A stretch of 64,000 bases of DNA from Novosphingobium profundi (GTDB lineage: Bacteria > Pseudomonadota > Alphaproteobacteria > Sphingomonadales > Sphingomonadaceae), in NCBI RefSeq assembly GCF_020524485.1, contig NZ_JAIVLF010000005.1:496001-560000 (forward strand), written 5' to 3'. The notes beneath the pieces are model-generated. The model ran no database searches, was not told where the DNA came from, and worked only from the letters and a program-made list of their open reading frames with translations. Both the position numbers and the translations under genes were made by a program. Numbering within the stretch: the first letter of the stretch is position 1; each line of letters begins with the position of its first letter. Shown one piece after another: positions 24,969-33,770 of the stretch.

Positions 24969-26204
24969 TTACGCCTTGCGCCAGCGCGCGATGAAGAAGC
25001 CGTCGAGACCGCCCTGCCCGGCCAGCATGCCGGGATCGGTGCGCAACCAGCCCTCATCTGTAGGTGCCAGACCTTCAGGAAGTTCGGCCTGCGTGATCGC
25101 TTCGTGCTGGAGCCCTTCGAGAGCGCGCGCCTGCGCTTCGCCTTCGGCCTCTTCCAGCGAGCAGACGGCGTAGACCAGCACACCGCCCGGCGCGAGCCAC
25201 TCGGCGGCGCGGGCAAGCAGCTTGGTCTGGATTTCGGCCATCTCGTCGATCTGGCGCGGACCGATACGGTGCAGCACTTCGGGGTGACGGCGGCAGGTGC
25301 CGGTCGCGGTGCACGGCGCATCGAGGAGGATCGCGTCAAACGGCGCCTCGGGCTCCCACTTCAGCGCGTCGGCCTGGACGACCTCGGCCGCAAGGTTCGT
25401 GCGCTCCAGATTTGCCCTCAGGCGTTCAAGCCGGCGCCCGGCGATGTCGAGCGCGGTTACATTCCACCCGGCTGCGGCCAGTTGCATGGTCTTGCCGCCC
25501 GGCGCCGCGCACAGATCGAGCACACGGCGCCCCTCGCCAGCGCCGAGCAGGCGTGCAGGGAGACTGGCCGCCAGGTCCTGGACCCACCAGGCGCCCTCCC
25601 CAAAACCCGCAAGTTCGGTCACCGGCGTACCGCGTTCCAAGCGCACGTGGCCGGGCATGAGCGAGGTCCCGCCCAGTTTCTCGGCCCAGCTTTCCGTTTG
25701 AGCCGCGTCGCGCAGCGCAATGTCGAGCGGCGGCGGCAGCGCAAGCCCCTTTGCAATGGCCTCGGCACGGCTACCCCAACGCTCGTACGGCGCGTCGGGC
25801 AAAGTGGGCACGTCCGGGAGGAAAATGCCGCGCCTGGTGAGCGTGGAGAATACCCCATGAGCGAGGCGACGCGGACCACCTGCCAGAAGCGGCAGGCCGG
25901 TCGCGATCACGGCGTGGGCGGGCGTCTCGAGACGCAGCACCTGTGCCAGCATGATCTCCAGCACAGCCCGGGCCTTGGCGTCATCGGCGAGCGGCAGGCG
26001 CGTGGCGCTGTCGATCAACTCGTCGAGGTCCGCGCGCCAGCGCAGCACCTCGCCCGCAATCGCGCGGGCCAGCGCCCGGTCGGGCTCGCCGCGCACGCGC
26101 GAAAGCGCCGAACTGGCGGCCTGGTCGAGCGTTTCGCCCCGCCGCAGCACGGCATCGATGAGATTAAGCGCGGCACGGCGCGCGGGAAGACCGGGAATAT
26201 CCAT
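24969..26204 (-). CDS. RsmB/NOP family rRNA (cytosine-C5)-methyltransferase
   Basis: A 411-residue m5C methyltransferase. The N-terminal NusB-like RNA-binding half (about 1-140) is followed by the SAM domain with LDLCAAPGGKT (motif I), LDAPCTATGTCRRHPE (motif IV with one catalytic Cys) and VYAVCSLE (motif VI with the second Cys). The domain order matches RsmB, which modifies C967 of 16S rRNA; orthology to RsmB itself is probable, not proven. It is divergent from the DUF1674 gene, with 54 bp between starts. Confidence 0.9.
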   Translation of the reverse strand: MDIPGLPARRAALNLIDAVLRRGETLDQAASSALSRVRGEPDRALARAIAGEVLRWRADLDELIDSATRLPLADDAKARAVLEIMLAQVLRLETPAHAVIATGLPLLAGGPRRLAHGVFSTLTRRGIFLPDVPTLPDAPYERWGSRAEAIAKGLALPPPLDIALRDAAQTESWAEKLGGTSLMPGHVRLERGTPVTELAGFGEGAWWVQDLAASLPARLLGAGEGRRVLDLCAAPGGKTMQLAAAGWNVTALDIAGRRLERLRANLERTNLAAEVVQADALKWEPEAPFDAILLDAPCTATGTCRRHPEVLHRIGPRQIDEMAEIQTKLLARAAEWLAPGGVLVYAVCSLEEAEGEAQARALEGLQHEAITQAELPEGLAPTDEGWLRTDPGMLAGQGGLDGFFIARWRKA

Positions 26205-26258
26205 CGCCGCGCCTTACAGGCGATTGCCTTTTCCCGCCAGTCGTCGCAGTAGGGGGGC

Positions 26259-26441
26259 ATGATCAAGCGCGCAACAACCCGTCCCGAAGGCTTCGTGAAG
26301 CCCGCACACTGGACGAACGAGCCTGCGCCCGAGCCCACGGGCGAGACCAAGACCACTGCGCCCGAAGGGGAAGAGCCCGAAGGCGTCTCCCCCACGCGCT
26401 ACGGCGACTGGGTGCTCAAGGGTATCGCGGTCGACTTCTGA
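26259..26441 (+). CDS. DUF1674 protein, succinate dehydrogenase assembly factor 4 homologue
   Basis: A 60-residue protein with a disordered Glu/Pro-rich N-terminus and the family C-terminus PTRYGDWVLKGIAVDF. In mitochondria the homologue SdhAF4 helps assemble flavinylated SdhA into succinate dehydrogenase, and the bacterial role is inferred from that. The ATG has AGGGGGGC directly upstream. It is next to rsmB, divergently oriented. Confidence 0.88.
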   Translation: MIKRATTRPEGFVKPAHWTNEPAPEPTGETKTTAPEGEEPEGVSPTRYGDWVLKGIAVDF

Positions 26442-26467
26442 GCCAGGCCTGACCGCCCCTTGCGCGG

Positions 26468-27967
26468 TCAGTTGGCCTTGGAAGTTCCCGGAGCTTGGTA
26501 CGCGTCTGCAGCCGCCTGCGCGGCGGCGGCCTTTTCGTCTGCGTTCTTCTGCCAGCCACCGCCCAGCGCCAGGAACACGGCGATCTGGTTGTCGACCAGG
26601 GCCGCTTCAGCCGCGGCGTGGGAAACTTCCGCACTCGCCAGTTCGCGCTGCGCGGTCAGCAGCGAGAGGAAATCCGCACGGCCAAAGCGGAACAGCTTGT
26701 TCGCCTGCGCCGCGGAAACTCCGGCACTGTCCGCAGCCTTGCCCAGTGCGGCGGCACGTTCGCGCCCCCGTGCATATTCATCGAGCGAAGTCTCGGCCGA
26801 ACGCAGCGCTTCCAGCACCGTCGCATCGAAACGGGCGATATCCCCGCGCACCTGCGAGTTCGCCTGGTCGATCCGGGCACGGACCTGGGCCTGATAGGGC
26901 CAGCTCCAACTGAGCAAGGGCCCCAGGCCAAAGCTCAGCGATTCCTGCTTGGGCAGGTTCTTCGCCTGGTTGAACGCCATGAGCCCGCCCGCAAGGCTGA
27001 TCGAGGGATAGAGATCTGCCGTCACCACGCCAATGCGCGCGGTGTCCGCCGCAATCGTACGCTCGGCCTCCCGGATGTCGGGCCGGCGACGGATCAGCGC
27101 CGCGCCATCGCCAATGGGCAAGGGACGCGAAAGCCGGGGTAGGCTCGCACAGTTCTCGACATCGCGCGGATAGTCGGCGGGGGCCTTTCCGAGCAGGGTC
27201 GCAAGCAGATAGAGCGCCCCCTTTCGCCGGGCGTAGAGTGCCGGAAGGTTCGCGCGGCTCGCATCGACAGCGGTCTGCGCCCGACTGACATCGAAGCTGG
27301 TGCCACGCCCTCCCTTCTGGAGTCGCTTCGTGGCGTCGAGCGTCTCTTCCTGCAGCCGCACCACCTTCTTCACGGTCGCGATCTGGTAATTGCTCGCACA
27401 GACGTTGGCATAGGCCCGCGCGGTAGCCGCCGCGACCGTCGTGCGCACCGTGTCGCGTGCCGCCTCGCGCGCCGCTCGGTCCGCCAGGCTCGCCTCGATG
27501 CCGCGCTTGATCTTGCCATGCAGGTCGAGCGGATAGGTGACCGAGATGCCGAAGTTGCCGGTCAGCACACCCGGCAGATTGGTGTTGGCCGAGCGGATCG
27601 AATAATTACGCTCCTGCTGAACGCTACCGGCAAGCTCGGTTCCAAAACCATACTCGCCCGCCTGCTCGCGCACGACGCCATCGGCGCGCAAGACGTTCTC
27701 CTCGGCCGCGCGCAGGTCAGCATTGGCGTTCAGCGCTTCTTCGACCAGTGCGTCGAGACGCGGGTCCTCGTAGAGCCGCCACCAGTGGTCGGGCAGATCG
27801 GCCTGCGCGAAGGCGGCGTCGTCACCGGCGTCGAAGGCGCCTTGTGCGGCCGGGGTGTTCGCCATGGACTGCTCGGGCGGCGTGTAGTCGGGCCCCGCGG
27901 TCGCGCAGCCAGCCAAGGCCAGCCCCAGCGCGCCAAGGGCGACGTAGGAACGCAGCGTGCGCATCAC
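26468..27967 (-). CDS. NodT-family outer-membrane efflux lipoprotein
   Basis: A 499-residue TolC-like outer-membrane factor. The signal peptide ends in the lipobox LALAGC (Cys21). Family landmarks include DHWWRLYEDPRLDALVEEAL, RRPDIREAE and long helical repeats in two homologous halves. It forms the outer-membrane exit duct of the tripartite pump encoded immediately upstream. Its start overlaps the HlyD stop by 4 bp. It is the last gene of the five-gene operon. Confidence 0.93.
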   Translation of the reverse strand: MMRTLRSYVALGALGLALAGCATAGPDYTPPEQSMANTPAAQGAFDAGDDAAFAQADLPDHWWRLYEDPRLDALVEEALNANADLRAAEENVLRADGVVREQAGEYGFGTELAGSVQQERNYSIRSANTNLPGVLTGNFGISVTYPLDLHGKIKRGIEASLADRAAREAARDTVRTTVAAATARAYANVCASNYQIATVKKVVRLQEETLDATKRLQKGGRGTSFDVSRAQTAVDASRANLPALYARRKGALYLLATLLGKAPADYPRDVENCASLPRLSRPLPIGDGAALIRRRPDIREAERTIAADTARIGVVTADLYPSISLAGGLMAFNQAKNLPKQESLSFGLGPLLSWSWPYQAQVRARIDQANSQVRGDIARFDATVLEALRSAETSLDEYARGRERAAALGKAADSAGVSAAQANKLFRFGRADFLSLLTAQRELASAEVSHAAAEAALVDNQIAVFLALGGGWQKNADEKAAAAQAAADAYQAPGTSKAN

Positions 27968-28866
27968 TTTGCCTCCGACTTCGCGTTGGCCTCGCCGCCC
28001 TCATGCTGCTCGACCGTGACCGTGGCCGTCCTGCCCAGCACGAGACGCACGTCCTTGGGCACGTCGATCAGCTTCACGCGCACCGGAATGCGCTGGGGCA
28101 GACGCACCCAGGCGAAGGTCGCCTCAACGTCAGGCAGGAGATTGCTGGCGTTCCCACGCGAGCTGTCCGAGATGCCCGCGGCGATGCTTTCGACGCGGCC
28201 CTTGAGGTCCTTCTCCTCGCCCATGAGATGCACCGTCACCGGCGCGCCAATGTGGATCATGGGGAGCTTGGTTTCCTCGAAGTAGCCCTCGATGCGCAGC
28301 GAGTTGCGGTCGACCAGCGCCATCGCCTGGTTGCCCGCGGCAAGGTAGTCGCCCGGATGGAGGTCAAGGTTGGTCACCGTGCCATCAACCGAAGCCACGA
28401 CCTGCGTACGGTCCAGATTGAGCCTTGCGCCATCGAGCGCACTCTTCGCCTCGGCGAGTGCGGCCTCTGCCGTCTGGACGCGGGCGAGGTTCTGCTCATG
28501 GGTTTCGGTGGCGACAAGATCGCCGAGGGCGCGGTCGCGGTTCGCCTCGCGGCGGGCCTGCGCCAGTGTCGCCTGCGCGCTCGCCACCCCGGCCCGTGCC
28601 TGTTCGACCGCCAGCGTATAGCGCGGCTTGTCCAGCACGAAGAGCAGGTCGCCCGCCTTCACCTTCTGGTTGTCCTTCACCTCGACCGAGGTGACGAGCC
28701 CGGAGATGTCCGGTGTCACGCGCACGACTTCGGCCCGCACCCGCCCGTCGCGCGTCCAGGGGCTGCGCTCGTAGTGGTTCCACATCCAGATCGCGATCAC
28801 GAGGGCGATGAGGACGATGACGATGGTGGCCGCGCTGCGGCCGATCATGGCGAGTGTGTTCTTCAT
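27964..28866 (-). CDS. HlyD-family periplasmic adaptor (AaeA-like)
   Basis: A 300-residue membrane-fusion protein from ATG 28866. One N-terminal membrane helix (about 9-28) precedes the biotinyl-lipoyl-like half motifs (SVEVKDNQKVKAGDLLFVLD and VDGTVTNLDLHPGDYL), an alpha-helical hairpin between them and a beta-barrel. This layout is that of AaeA/EmrA adaptors, which link an inner-membrane exporter to the outer-membrane duct. Its start overlaps the AaeX-like gene by 4 bp and its end overlaps the NodT gene by 4 bp. Confidence 0.92.
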   Translation of the reverse strand: MKNTLAMIGRSAATIVIVLIALVIAIWMWNHYERSPWTRDGRVRAEVVRVTPDISGLVTSVEVKDNQKVKAGDLLFVLDKPRYTLAVEQARAGVASAQATLAQARREANRDRALGDLVATETHEQNLARVQTAEAALAEAKSALDGARLNLDRTQVVASVDGTVTNLDLHPGDYLAAGNQAMALVDRNSLRIEGYFEETKLPMIHIGAPVTVHLMGEEKDLKGRVESIAAGISDSSRGNASNLLPDVEATFAWVRLPQRIPVRVKLIDVPKDVRLVLGRTATVTVEQHEGGEANAKSEAK

Positions 28867-29078
28867 GGGGCGAAACCGAATTGGGGAGCAAGAAAGGCCA
28901 CGGCACCGAAGACGATGACGTAGAGGGCGAGGTCCACCAGCGCGCGGTAAGCCACGAAGCGGTAGATGCCGAAGCGGTTGAACAGCCGGATCAGGAGCAG
29001 CGTGCAAAGCGACGCGATAATCCCGAAGACCAGCAGGGACGGCACGTAGATGCCGTTAAGCGAGAACTCTCCGTTCAT
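28863..29078 (-). CDS. DUF1656 (AaeX-like) small membrane protein
   Basis: A 71-residue protein with two membrane helices. The family opening GEFSLNGIYVPSLLVFGIIA is clear. AaeX-like proteins always accompany AaeA/AaeB-type efflux genes; their function is unknown. It is overlapped by 4 bp at both ends by its neighbours. Confidence 0.9.
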   Translation of the reverse strand: MNGEFSLNGIYVPSLLVFGIIASLCTLLLIRLFNRFGIYRFVAYRALVDLALYVIVFGAVAFLAPQFGFAP

Positions 29079-31162
29079 GGCTTTCCTCCGGGAGGGGTGG
29101 AGACGCCCGTGAAGGGTGGAGCGTCGGCGAAAAGGGTGCGGCGAAGGGTGATCAGGGGCAGCGCGGCGCGGCGACGTACGCTTTGCTCCGGATCGGCCCG
29201 GAAGCGGGCGAGCGCCGCATCGATCCGGGCGAGCAGGCCTGCATCCTCGGGCGGCGGAGCTTCGGGAGTGAGCTTCCGGTAATAGCCCTGCATGCCCGTG
29301 AGCACGTCGGTAAGCGGGGCATGGTGCTCCGGGGCGAGATCGAGGCGCAGGCTGCGCAATTCCCCGATGGCAACGCCCGCGCGAAGGTCGCGCAAGATGT
29401 CGTAGAGGGGCTCACCCGGTGCCTTGCCCGCCGCGCGCAAACGCGGCCCCAGGAGCGCCTGGCGATCCAGCATCCGCGATATCCAGCCCTGGAGGTTCGG
29501 GCGCGCCCAACGGTTGCTGCGCTCGGCCAGATCATTCCAGCCCGCCTTGAGGTTGCGCTGGATCGCGTGATGCACACCGGCGGTCTGAATGATGCGGATC
29601 ATTGCGCCGGCAAAGAAGATCGCCGCGAATGTTGCCATCTGGGAATTGAGGAAGGTTGCAAAGTTCGCCGGAACACCGGGCCCCAGATCCGCGCCATATT
29701 GCTCGGAGATGATGAAGGGACTGCCCAGCCCCAGCATCGTGGGCAGCGCGAAGCCCGCCGTCCTCGGGTTGGCGATCAGCGAGCCGATCACCAGCAATGC
29801 CGGCGCGAGCGAGACCGCTAGTTCGGGAAAGCCGTCAAGCGTAGGCAGGATGGCAAAGCCATAGGCGCCCGCAATGATGACTGAGAGGACAGTGCCCTTG
29901 AAGAAGCCGATGACCGGCGGGATCGAGTTGTCCATCGCGCCGAACAGCGCCGGGAAGACCGAGGCCAGCATCAGGAAGGTGCCCCCATCGCTCCAGCCGC
30001 TGAAATGCCAGATGAGCGAGCCAACGACGACCGTCAGCATCGCGCCGCCCGCCGCGCGCGCCGCACCGGTGTAGTCGCGGTTGAGCGGACGCTCACCGAT
30101 ATCGGCCAGCAGCAATGGGATCCGTGGCGAAACCGAGCGCGTGGTGGGCGCCGAATACTGCACCTTGAGAACCCGGCAATTGAGATGTGCCGTCACCAGT
30201 TCGCCAAGGCGCGCGACAAGGCTCATGTGGAGCAGCTCTAGCCAATCGCTTTGCCCATCAATGGCAGGTTCCAGTTCGGCGCAGCGCGCAATCAGGGCAT
30301 CGCCGGTTTCTTCGATGACCCCAAGATCATCGCTCAAATCGTCGATCCAGGCGCGGATATCGGCCATGAGCACAGCGGTGCTCTCAGGCAGCGCTGCGTT
30401 CGCACGCAGGCTCGCTACGCGGTCGGCAATGGCCGCGCCCAGCGGCATGAGGTGGGCCAGGTTGTCCTCGAGCGCGCGCACCAGTTTCACGCGCGGCGCA
30501 GTCTGGGTGGTCTCGAAAGGCAGGTGAACCGACTGCTGGTGGAGCTCAGTGATGTCCTGCGCGAGACGACGCCGTTCGAGGTCGATCTTGGGATCGGGGT
30601 TGATATCCAAGGTGTCGCGGCTCCAGGCTTCCGCGTCCTTGAGGACTCCAGCCATCTTGCCCGCCAACGCGCGTGAGACCGAACCGGGAAGAACAACCCC
30701 GTGGATCAGCGCGGAACAGATGATGCCGATGGCTATCTCCTGCGCGCGCAAGGTCGCAACATCGAAGATGTGCTGCGGCGCATCGACAATCGGCCACACG
30801 ATGAGGCCCGCCGTATAGCCCGAGAGCACGAACATGTACGAAGTCGGCTTGCGGTCGAGAAGCGAAAGGAAGACGCAGGTCCCCAGCCAGCAGGTCATGG
30901 CGCTGACCAGCAGCACCGGACTGTGCACCAGCGGGGGCACGATGAAGATCGCGAAGCTGGCGCCGACGAAAGTCCCGATCAGGCGGAACAGCGCGCGCGA
31001 GACGACCGCGCCCGCAAACGGACCCGAGACGATGTAGGCCGTAAGGAACGCCCAATAAGGGCGCTCCAGCCCTATCGAGAAGGCGATGAAGGTCGCCAGC
31101 ATGGAAGCGATGTAGCACTTGAGAGAGAACACCGCGGCATTGATGCCCCAGCGGTTGGTCAT
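29075..31162 (-). CDS. FUSC-family inner-membrane exporter (AaeB / fusaric acid resistance type)
   Basis: A 695-residue protein with two blocks of membrane helices (about 13-165 and 365-525), each followed by a soluble helical region, the standard AaeB layout. CYIASMLATFIAFSIGLERPYWAFLTAYI at the N-terminus is typical in kind. Known relatives export aromatic carboxylic acids or fusaric acid. The substrate here is unknown. Start and stop both overlap neighbours by 4 bp (marR upstream, DUF1656 downstream). Confidence 0.92.
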   Translation of the reverse strand: MTNRWGINAAVFSLKCYIASMLATFIAFSIGLERPYWAFLTAYIVSGPFAGAVVSRALFRLIGTFVGASFAIFIVPPLVHSPVLLVSAMTCWLGTCVFLSLLDRKPTSYMFVLSGYTAGLIVWPIVDAPQHIFDVATLRAQEIAIGIICSALIHGVVLPGSVSRALAGKMAGVLKDAEAWSRDTLDINPDPKIDLERRRLAQDITELHQQSVHLPFETTQTAPRVKLVRALEDNLAHLMPLGAAIADRVASLRANAALPESTAVLMADIRAWIDDLSDDLGVIEETGDALIARCAELEPAIDGQSDWLELLHMSLVARLGELVTAHLNCRVLKVQYSAPTTRSVSPRIPLLLADIGERPLNRDYTGAARAAGGAMLTVVVGSLIWHFSGWSDGGTFLMLASVFPALFGAMDNSIPPVIGFFKGTVLSVIIAGAYGFAILPTLDGFPELAVSLAPALLVIGSLIANPRTAGFALPTMLGLGSPFIISEQYGADLGPGVPANFATFLNSQMATFAAIFFAGAMIRIIQTAGVHHAIQRNLKAGWNDLAERSNRWARPNLQGWISRMLDRQALLGPRLRAAGKAPGEPLYDILRDLRAGVAIGELRSLRLDLAPEHHAPLTDVLTGMQGYYRKLTPEAPPPEDAGLLARIDAALARFRADPEQSVRRRAALPLITLRRTLFADAPPFTGVSTPPGGKP

Positions 31163-31611
31163 GTGCGTGCGCGCCGCTCATTGATACGGGCTGCAACGAG
31201 ATCGAGAACCTCGACCGTGGTGGCGAGGTCCTCCTCGCTGATCCCGTCGAGCAATTCGGCGCGCAGCTCGATGAGCCGGGCATCGATCTTGCGCGCAAGG
31301 CGTGCGCCTTCGCTCGTGAGATCAAGAATCTTGGCGCGACCGTCCTCGGGATCACCTTCGCGCGAGACAAGGCCTGCCCGTTCGAGATGTTGCAAGGTGC
31401 GCACCAGCGAAGCCTCGGTAATACCGATTTCGCGCGCCAGGTCGGACTGGCGCATGCCCCCACCCCGACGCTCCAGATGGAGCAGCGCGTACCCCGTCGA
31501 ATTGGATATCTCGAGCGAGGCCAGCACCCGATCGGCCAGCTGCCGCCAGCTGCGGGCAAGGGACATGACATGCGCTGGCAGAGCAGCGGACAGGGAATCG
31601 CGGTGAGGCAT
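31159..31611 (-). CDS. MarR-family transcriptional regulator of the efflux operon
   Basis: A 150-residue winged-helix regulator. The recognition region reads MRQSDLAREIGITEASLVRTLQHLE, followed by the wing GLVSREGDPEDGRAK with the conserved D-x-R. MarR proteins repress adjacent efflux genes and release DNA on binding phenolic ligands. It is the first gene of the operon and overlaps the FUSC gene by 4 bp, so it probably controls its own transcript. A short inverted repeat just upstream is a candidate operator. Confidence 0.92.
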   Translation of the reverse strand: MPHRDSLSAALPAHVMSLARSWRQLADRVLASLEISNSTGYALLHLERRGGGMRQSDLAREIGITEASLVRTLQHLERAGLVSREGDPEDGRAKILDLTSEGARLARKIDARLIELRAELLDGISEEDLATTVEVLDLVAARINERRART

Positions 31612-31616
31612 GGATA

Positions 31617-31634
31617 CTTAGTTAGGCTCCTAAG
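31617..31634 (-). promoter_or_regulatory. Candidate MarR operator upstream of the efflux operon
   Basis: An 18-bp imperfect palindrome with arms CTTAG and CTAAG lies 5 bp upstream of the marR start and includes its AGGAG ribosome-binding site. Bound repressor would block initiation. Arm length is short, so chance occurrence is possible. Confidence 0.35.
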
Positions 31635-31752
31635 CTTTTTCCGCAACAGGTTGTGCTTTGCAATTTACATTGCAGCAATGTCGCTTTTTGCAACCTGAGG
31701 AGAAAGAGATGCCTTCCTGACGTATGCCCACAGGACGCCCCCAAACCTCGGA

Positions 31753-32259
31753 TCAGGGGCGGATCTCTATGGGCGTACCGTCTGGTACAGCCTCCCACAG
31801 GGCCTCGATCTCGGCATTGGAAAGCGCGATGCAGCCGTCGGTCCAGTCCCCCGGCACACGCCCCTCACCCCAACCGTTGGGCTGGCCGTGCAGCATGATC
31901 ATCCCGCCCGGCGAACGCCCCCGCGCCCTCGCGTAGGCCCGGTCGGCTGCGTTGGGATAGGAGATGTGCAGCGAGAGATGGTAGCGCGAGTTGGGATTGC
32001 CCCAATCGATGACGTAACGCCCCTCGGGAGTACGCTCATCGCCTTCGAAACGCTTGTGGCCATGCGGATTGTCCCCGAACTGGAGCCCCTCGATCACGTG
32101 GACGAGACGGCCGCCCTTCCCCGGCTCCCCCTGCCAGAGTTCCAACGTGCGCGCGGACTTGGTGACGCGCAGGAAGTCGAGTTCCGGCAGCGGCCCGGGA
32201 GCCTCCGCCCCGGCGGGAACCAGGGCCCAAAACAGAAGGATCGGGGCAAGCCAGCGCAT
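31753..32259 (-). CDS. L,D-transpeptidase family protein (YkuD domain)
   Basis: A 168-residue exported protein with a signal peptide (cleavage near AGAEA, residue 20). The catalytic region has His124 in IMLHGQP and nucleophile Cys143 in TDGCIALS, matching the YkuD HG...GC pattern. The protein is short, being little more than the catalytic domain. Such enzymes make 3-3 crosslinks or attach proteins to peptidoglycan. It is a single gene between marR and purA. Confidence 0.87.
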   Translation of the reverse strand: MRWLAPILLFWALVPAGAEAPGPLPELDFLRVTKSARTLELWQGEPGKGGRLVHVIEGLQFGDNPHGHKRFEGDERTPEGRYVIDWGNPNSRYHLSLHISYPNAADRAYARARGRSPGGMIMLHGQPNGWGEGRVPGDWTDGCIALSNAEIEALWEAVPDGTPIEIRP

Positions 32260-32328
32260 GCCCCGATCCTATCAGGCCCTCAGCGGGCCGCCAGTCCGCA
32301 TGTATGCGGAAAAAGGCTATGTGTGCGA

Positions 32329-33618
32329 TCAGTCCGCGAAGGGATCGCGCACGAGGATCGTGTCTTCACGCTCGGGGCTGGTCGAGACCAGCGCGACCGG
32401 GGTCTCGATCAGTTCCTGCACGCGCTGGATGTACTTGATCGCCTGCGCGGGAAGGTCCGCCCACGAACGCGCGCCCGCCGTCGTGCCCTGCCAGCCGTCC
32501 ATTTCCTCGTAGATCGGCTCGACCGCGGCCTGGTCCGCAGCGTGGCTCGGGAAGTAGTCCAGGACCTTGCCATTGAGGCGATAGCCGGTGCAGATCTTGA
32601 CCTTCTCGAAGCCGTCAAGAACGTCGAGCTTGGTCAGCGCAATGCCGGTCACGCCCGAGATGGCGCAGGACTGACGGGTCAGGACCGCGTCGAACCAGCC
32701 GCAGCGGCGCTTGCGGCCGGTGACAGTGCCGAATTCATGGCCACGTTCGCCAAGACGCTGGCCGGTTTCATCGTCGAGTTCGGTCGGGAACGGGCCCGAG
32801 CCCACGCGCGTGGTGTAGGCCTTGACGATGCCCAGCACGAAGCCGGTGGCCGAAGGGCCAAGGCCCGAGCCGCTCGCCGCTGTGCCCGACACCGTGTTCG
32901 AGCTGGTGACGAAGGGATAGGTGCCGTGGTCAACGTCGAGCAGAACGCCCTGCGCGCCTTCGAAGAGGACGCGGGCGCCCGCCTTCTTGACCTTGTTCAG
33001 ACGGCGCCAGGTCGGCCCTGCAAACTGCAGCACGAACGGCGCGATCTCGGCCAGTTCCTTGAGCAGCGCTTCGCGGTCGATGGGCGGCTGGCCGAAGCCG
33101 GCGCGCAGCGCATCGTGGTGGGCGCACAGGCGATCAAGCTGCGGCTCGAGCGCGTCGAGGTGGGCCAGATCGCACACGCGGATCGCGCGGCGACCGACCT
33201 TGTCCTCGTAAGCCGGGCCGATGCCGCGCCCCGTAGTGCCGATCTTGCCGGCACCCGCCGCCGCTTCGCGCAGACCGTCGAGCTCGCGGTGGACCGGCAG
33301 GATCAGCGGGCAGTTGTCCGCGATCGCGAAGTTGTCCGCGTTGATCTCCACGCCCTGGCCACGAAGCTTCTCGACTTCGGACTTGAGGTGCCAGGGATCG
33401 AGCACGACACCGTTGCCGATGATCGACAGCGTGCCGGTCACGATGCCCGAAGGCAGCAGCGACAGCTTGTAGACCTGCTCGCCCACGACGAGCGTGTGCC
33501 CGGCGTTGTGGCCGCCCTGGAAACGGACAACCGCGTCGGCCCGGCTGGCCAGCCAGTCCACGATCTTGCCCTTGCCCTCATCGCCCCACTGGGCGCCGAT
33601 CACCGTTACGTTTGCCAA
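32329..33618 (-). CDS. purA: Adenylosuccinate synthetase
   Basis: A 429-residue enzyme joining IMP and aspartate with GTP in AMP synthesis. [11 protein letters not shown] (11-21), [23 protein letters not shown] and the late [12 protein letters not shown]-like stretch are the standard signatures. Length is canonical. It follows hisZ on the same strand with a 152-bp gap that contains its own predicted promoter. Confidence 0.98.
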   Translation of the reverse strand: MANVTVIGAQWGDEGKGKIVDWLASRADAVVRFQGGHNAGHTLVVGEQVYKLSLLPSGIVTGTLSIIGNGVVLDPWHLKSEVEKLRGQGVEINADNFAIADNCPLILPVHRELDGLREAAAGAGKIGTTGRGIGPAYEDKVGRRAIRVCDLAHLDALEPQLDRLCAHHDALRAGFGQPPIDREALLKELAEIAPFVLQFAGPTWRRLNKVKKAGARVLFEGAQGVLLDVDHGTYPFVTSSNTVSGTAASGSGLGPSATGFVLGIVKAYTTRVGSGPFPTELDDETGQRLGERGHEFGTVTGRKRRCGWFDAVLTRQSCAISGVTGIALTKLDVLDGFEKVKICTGYRLNGKVLDYFPSHAADQAAVEPIYEEMDGWQGTTAGARSWADLPAQAIKYIQRVQELIETPVALVSTSPEREDTILVRDPFAD

Positions 33619-33657
33619 CGCTTCACGCTTTCACTGCTAATTGAAGTTCCGAGGCGC

Positions 33658-33686
33658 GCCCTAGGGGAAGGTGGCGCCAAGGGCAA
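33658..33686 (-). promoter_or_regulatory. Possible promoter of purA
   Basis: On the minus strand TTGCCC (33686-33681) and TAGGGC (33663-33658) are 17 bases apart, about 40 bp before the purA ATG. Spacing is ideal but the hexamers are only moderate. Confidence 0.35.
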
Positions 33687-33770
33687 GGTTTGGACGCTCC
33701 CATCTGCAATAGAATTGCCATGAAGGCCGCCTCGCGGGGAATTGCATTGCCCGCGAGGTCGTAATGTCCC

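Noticed and set aside
31888-33723. A 611-codon plus-strand frame across purA and the L,D-transpeptidase
   Set aside because: Antisense to purA and to part of the transpeptidase gene; Arg/Ala/His-rich sequence with no family signature.
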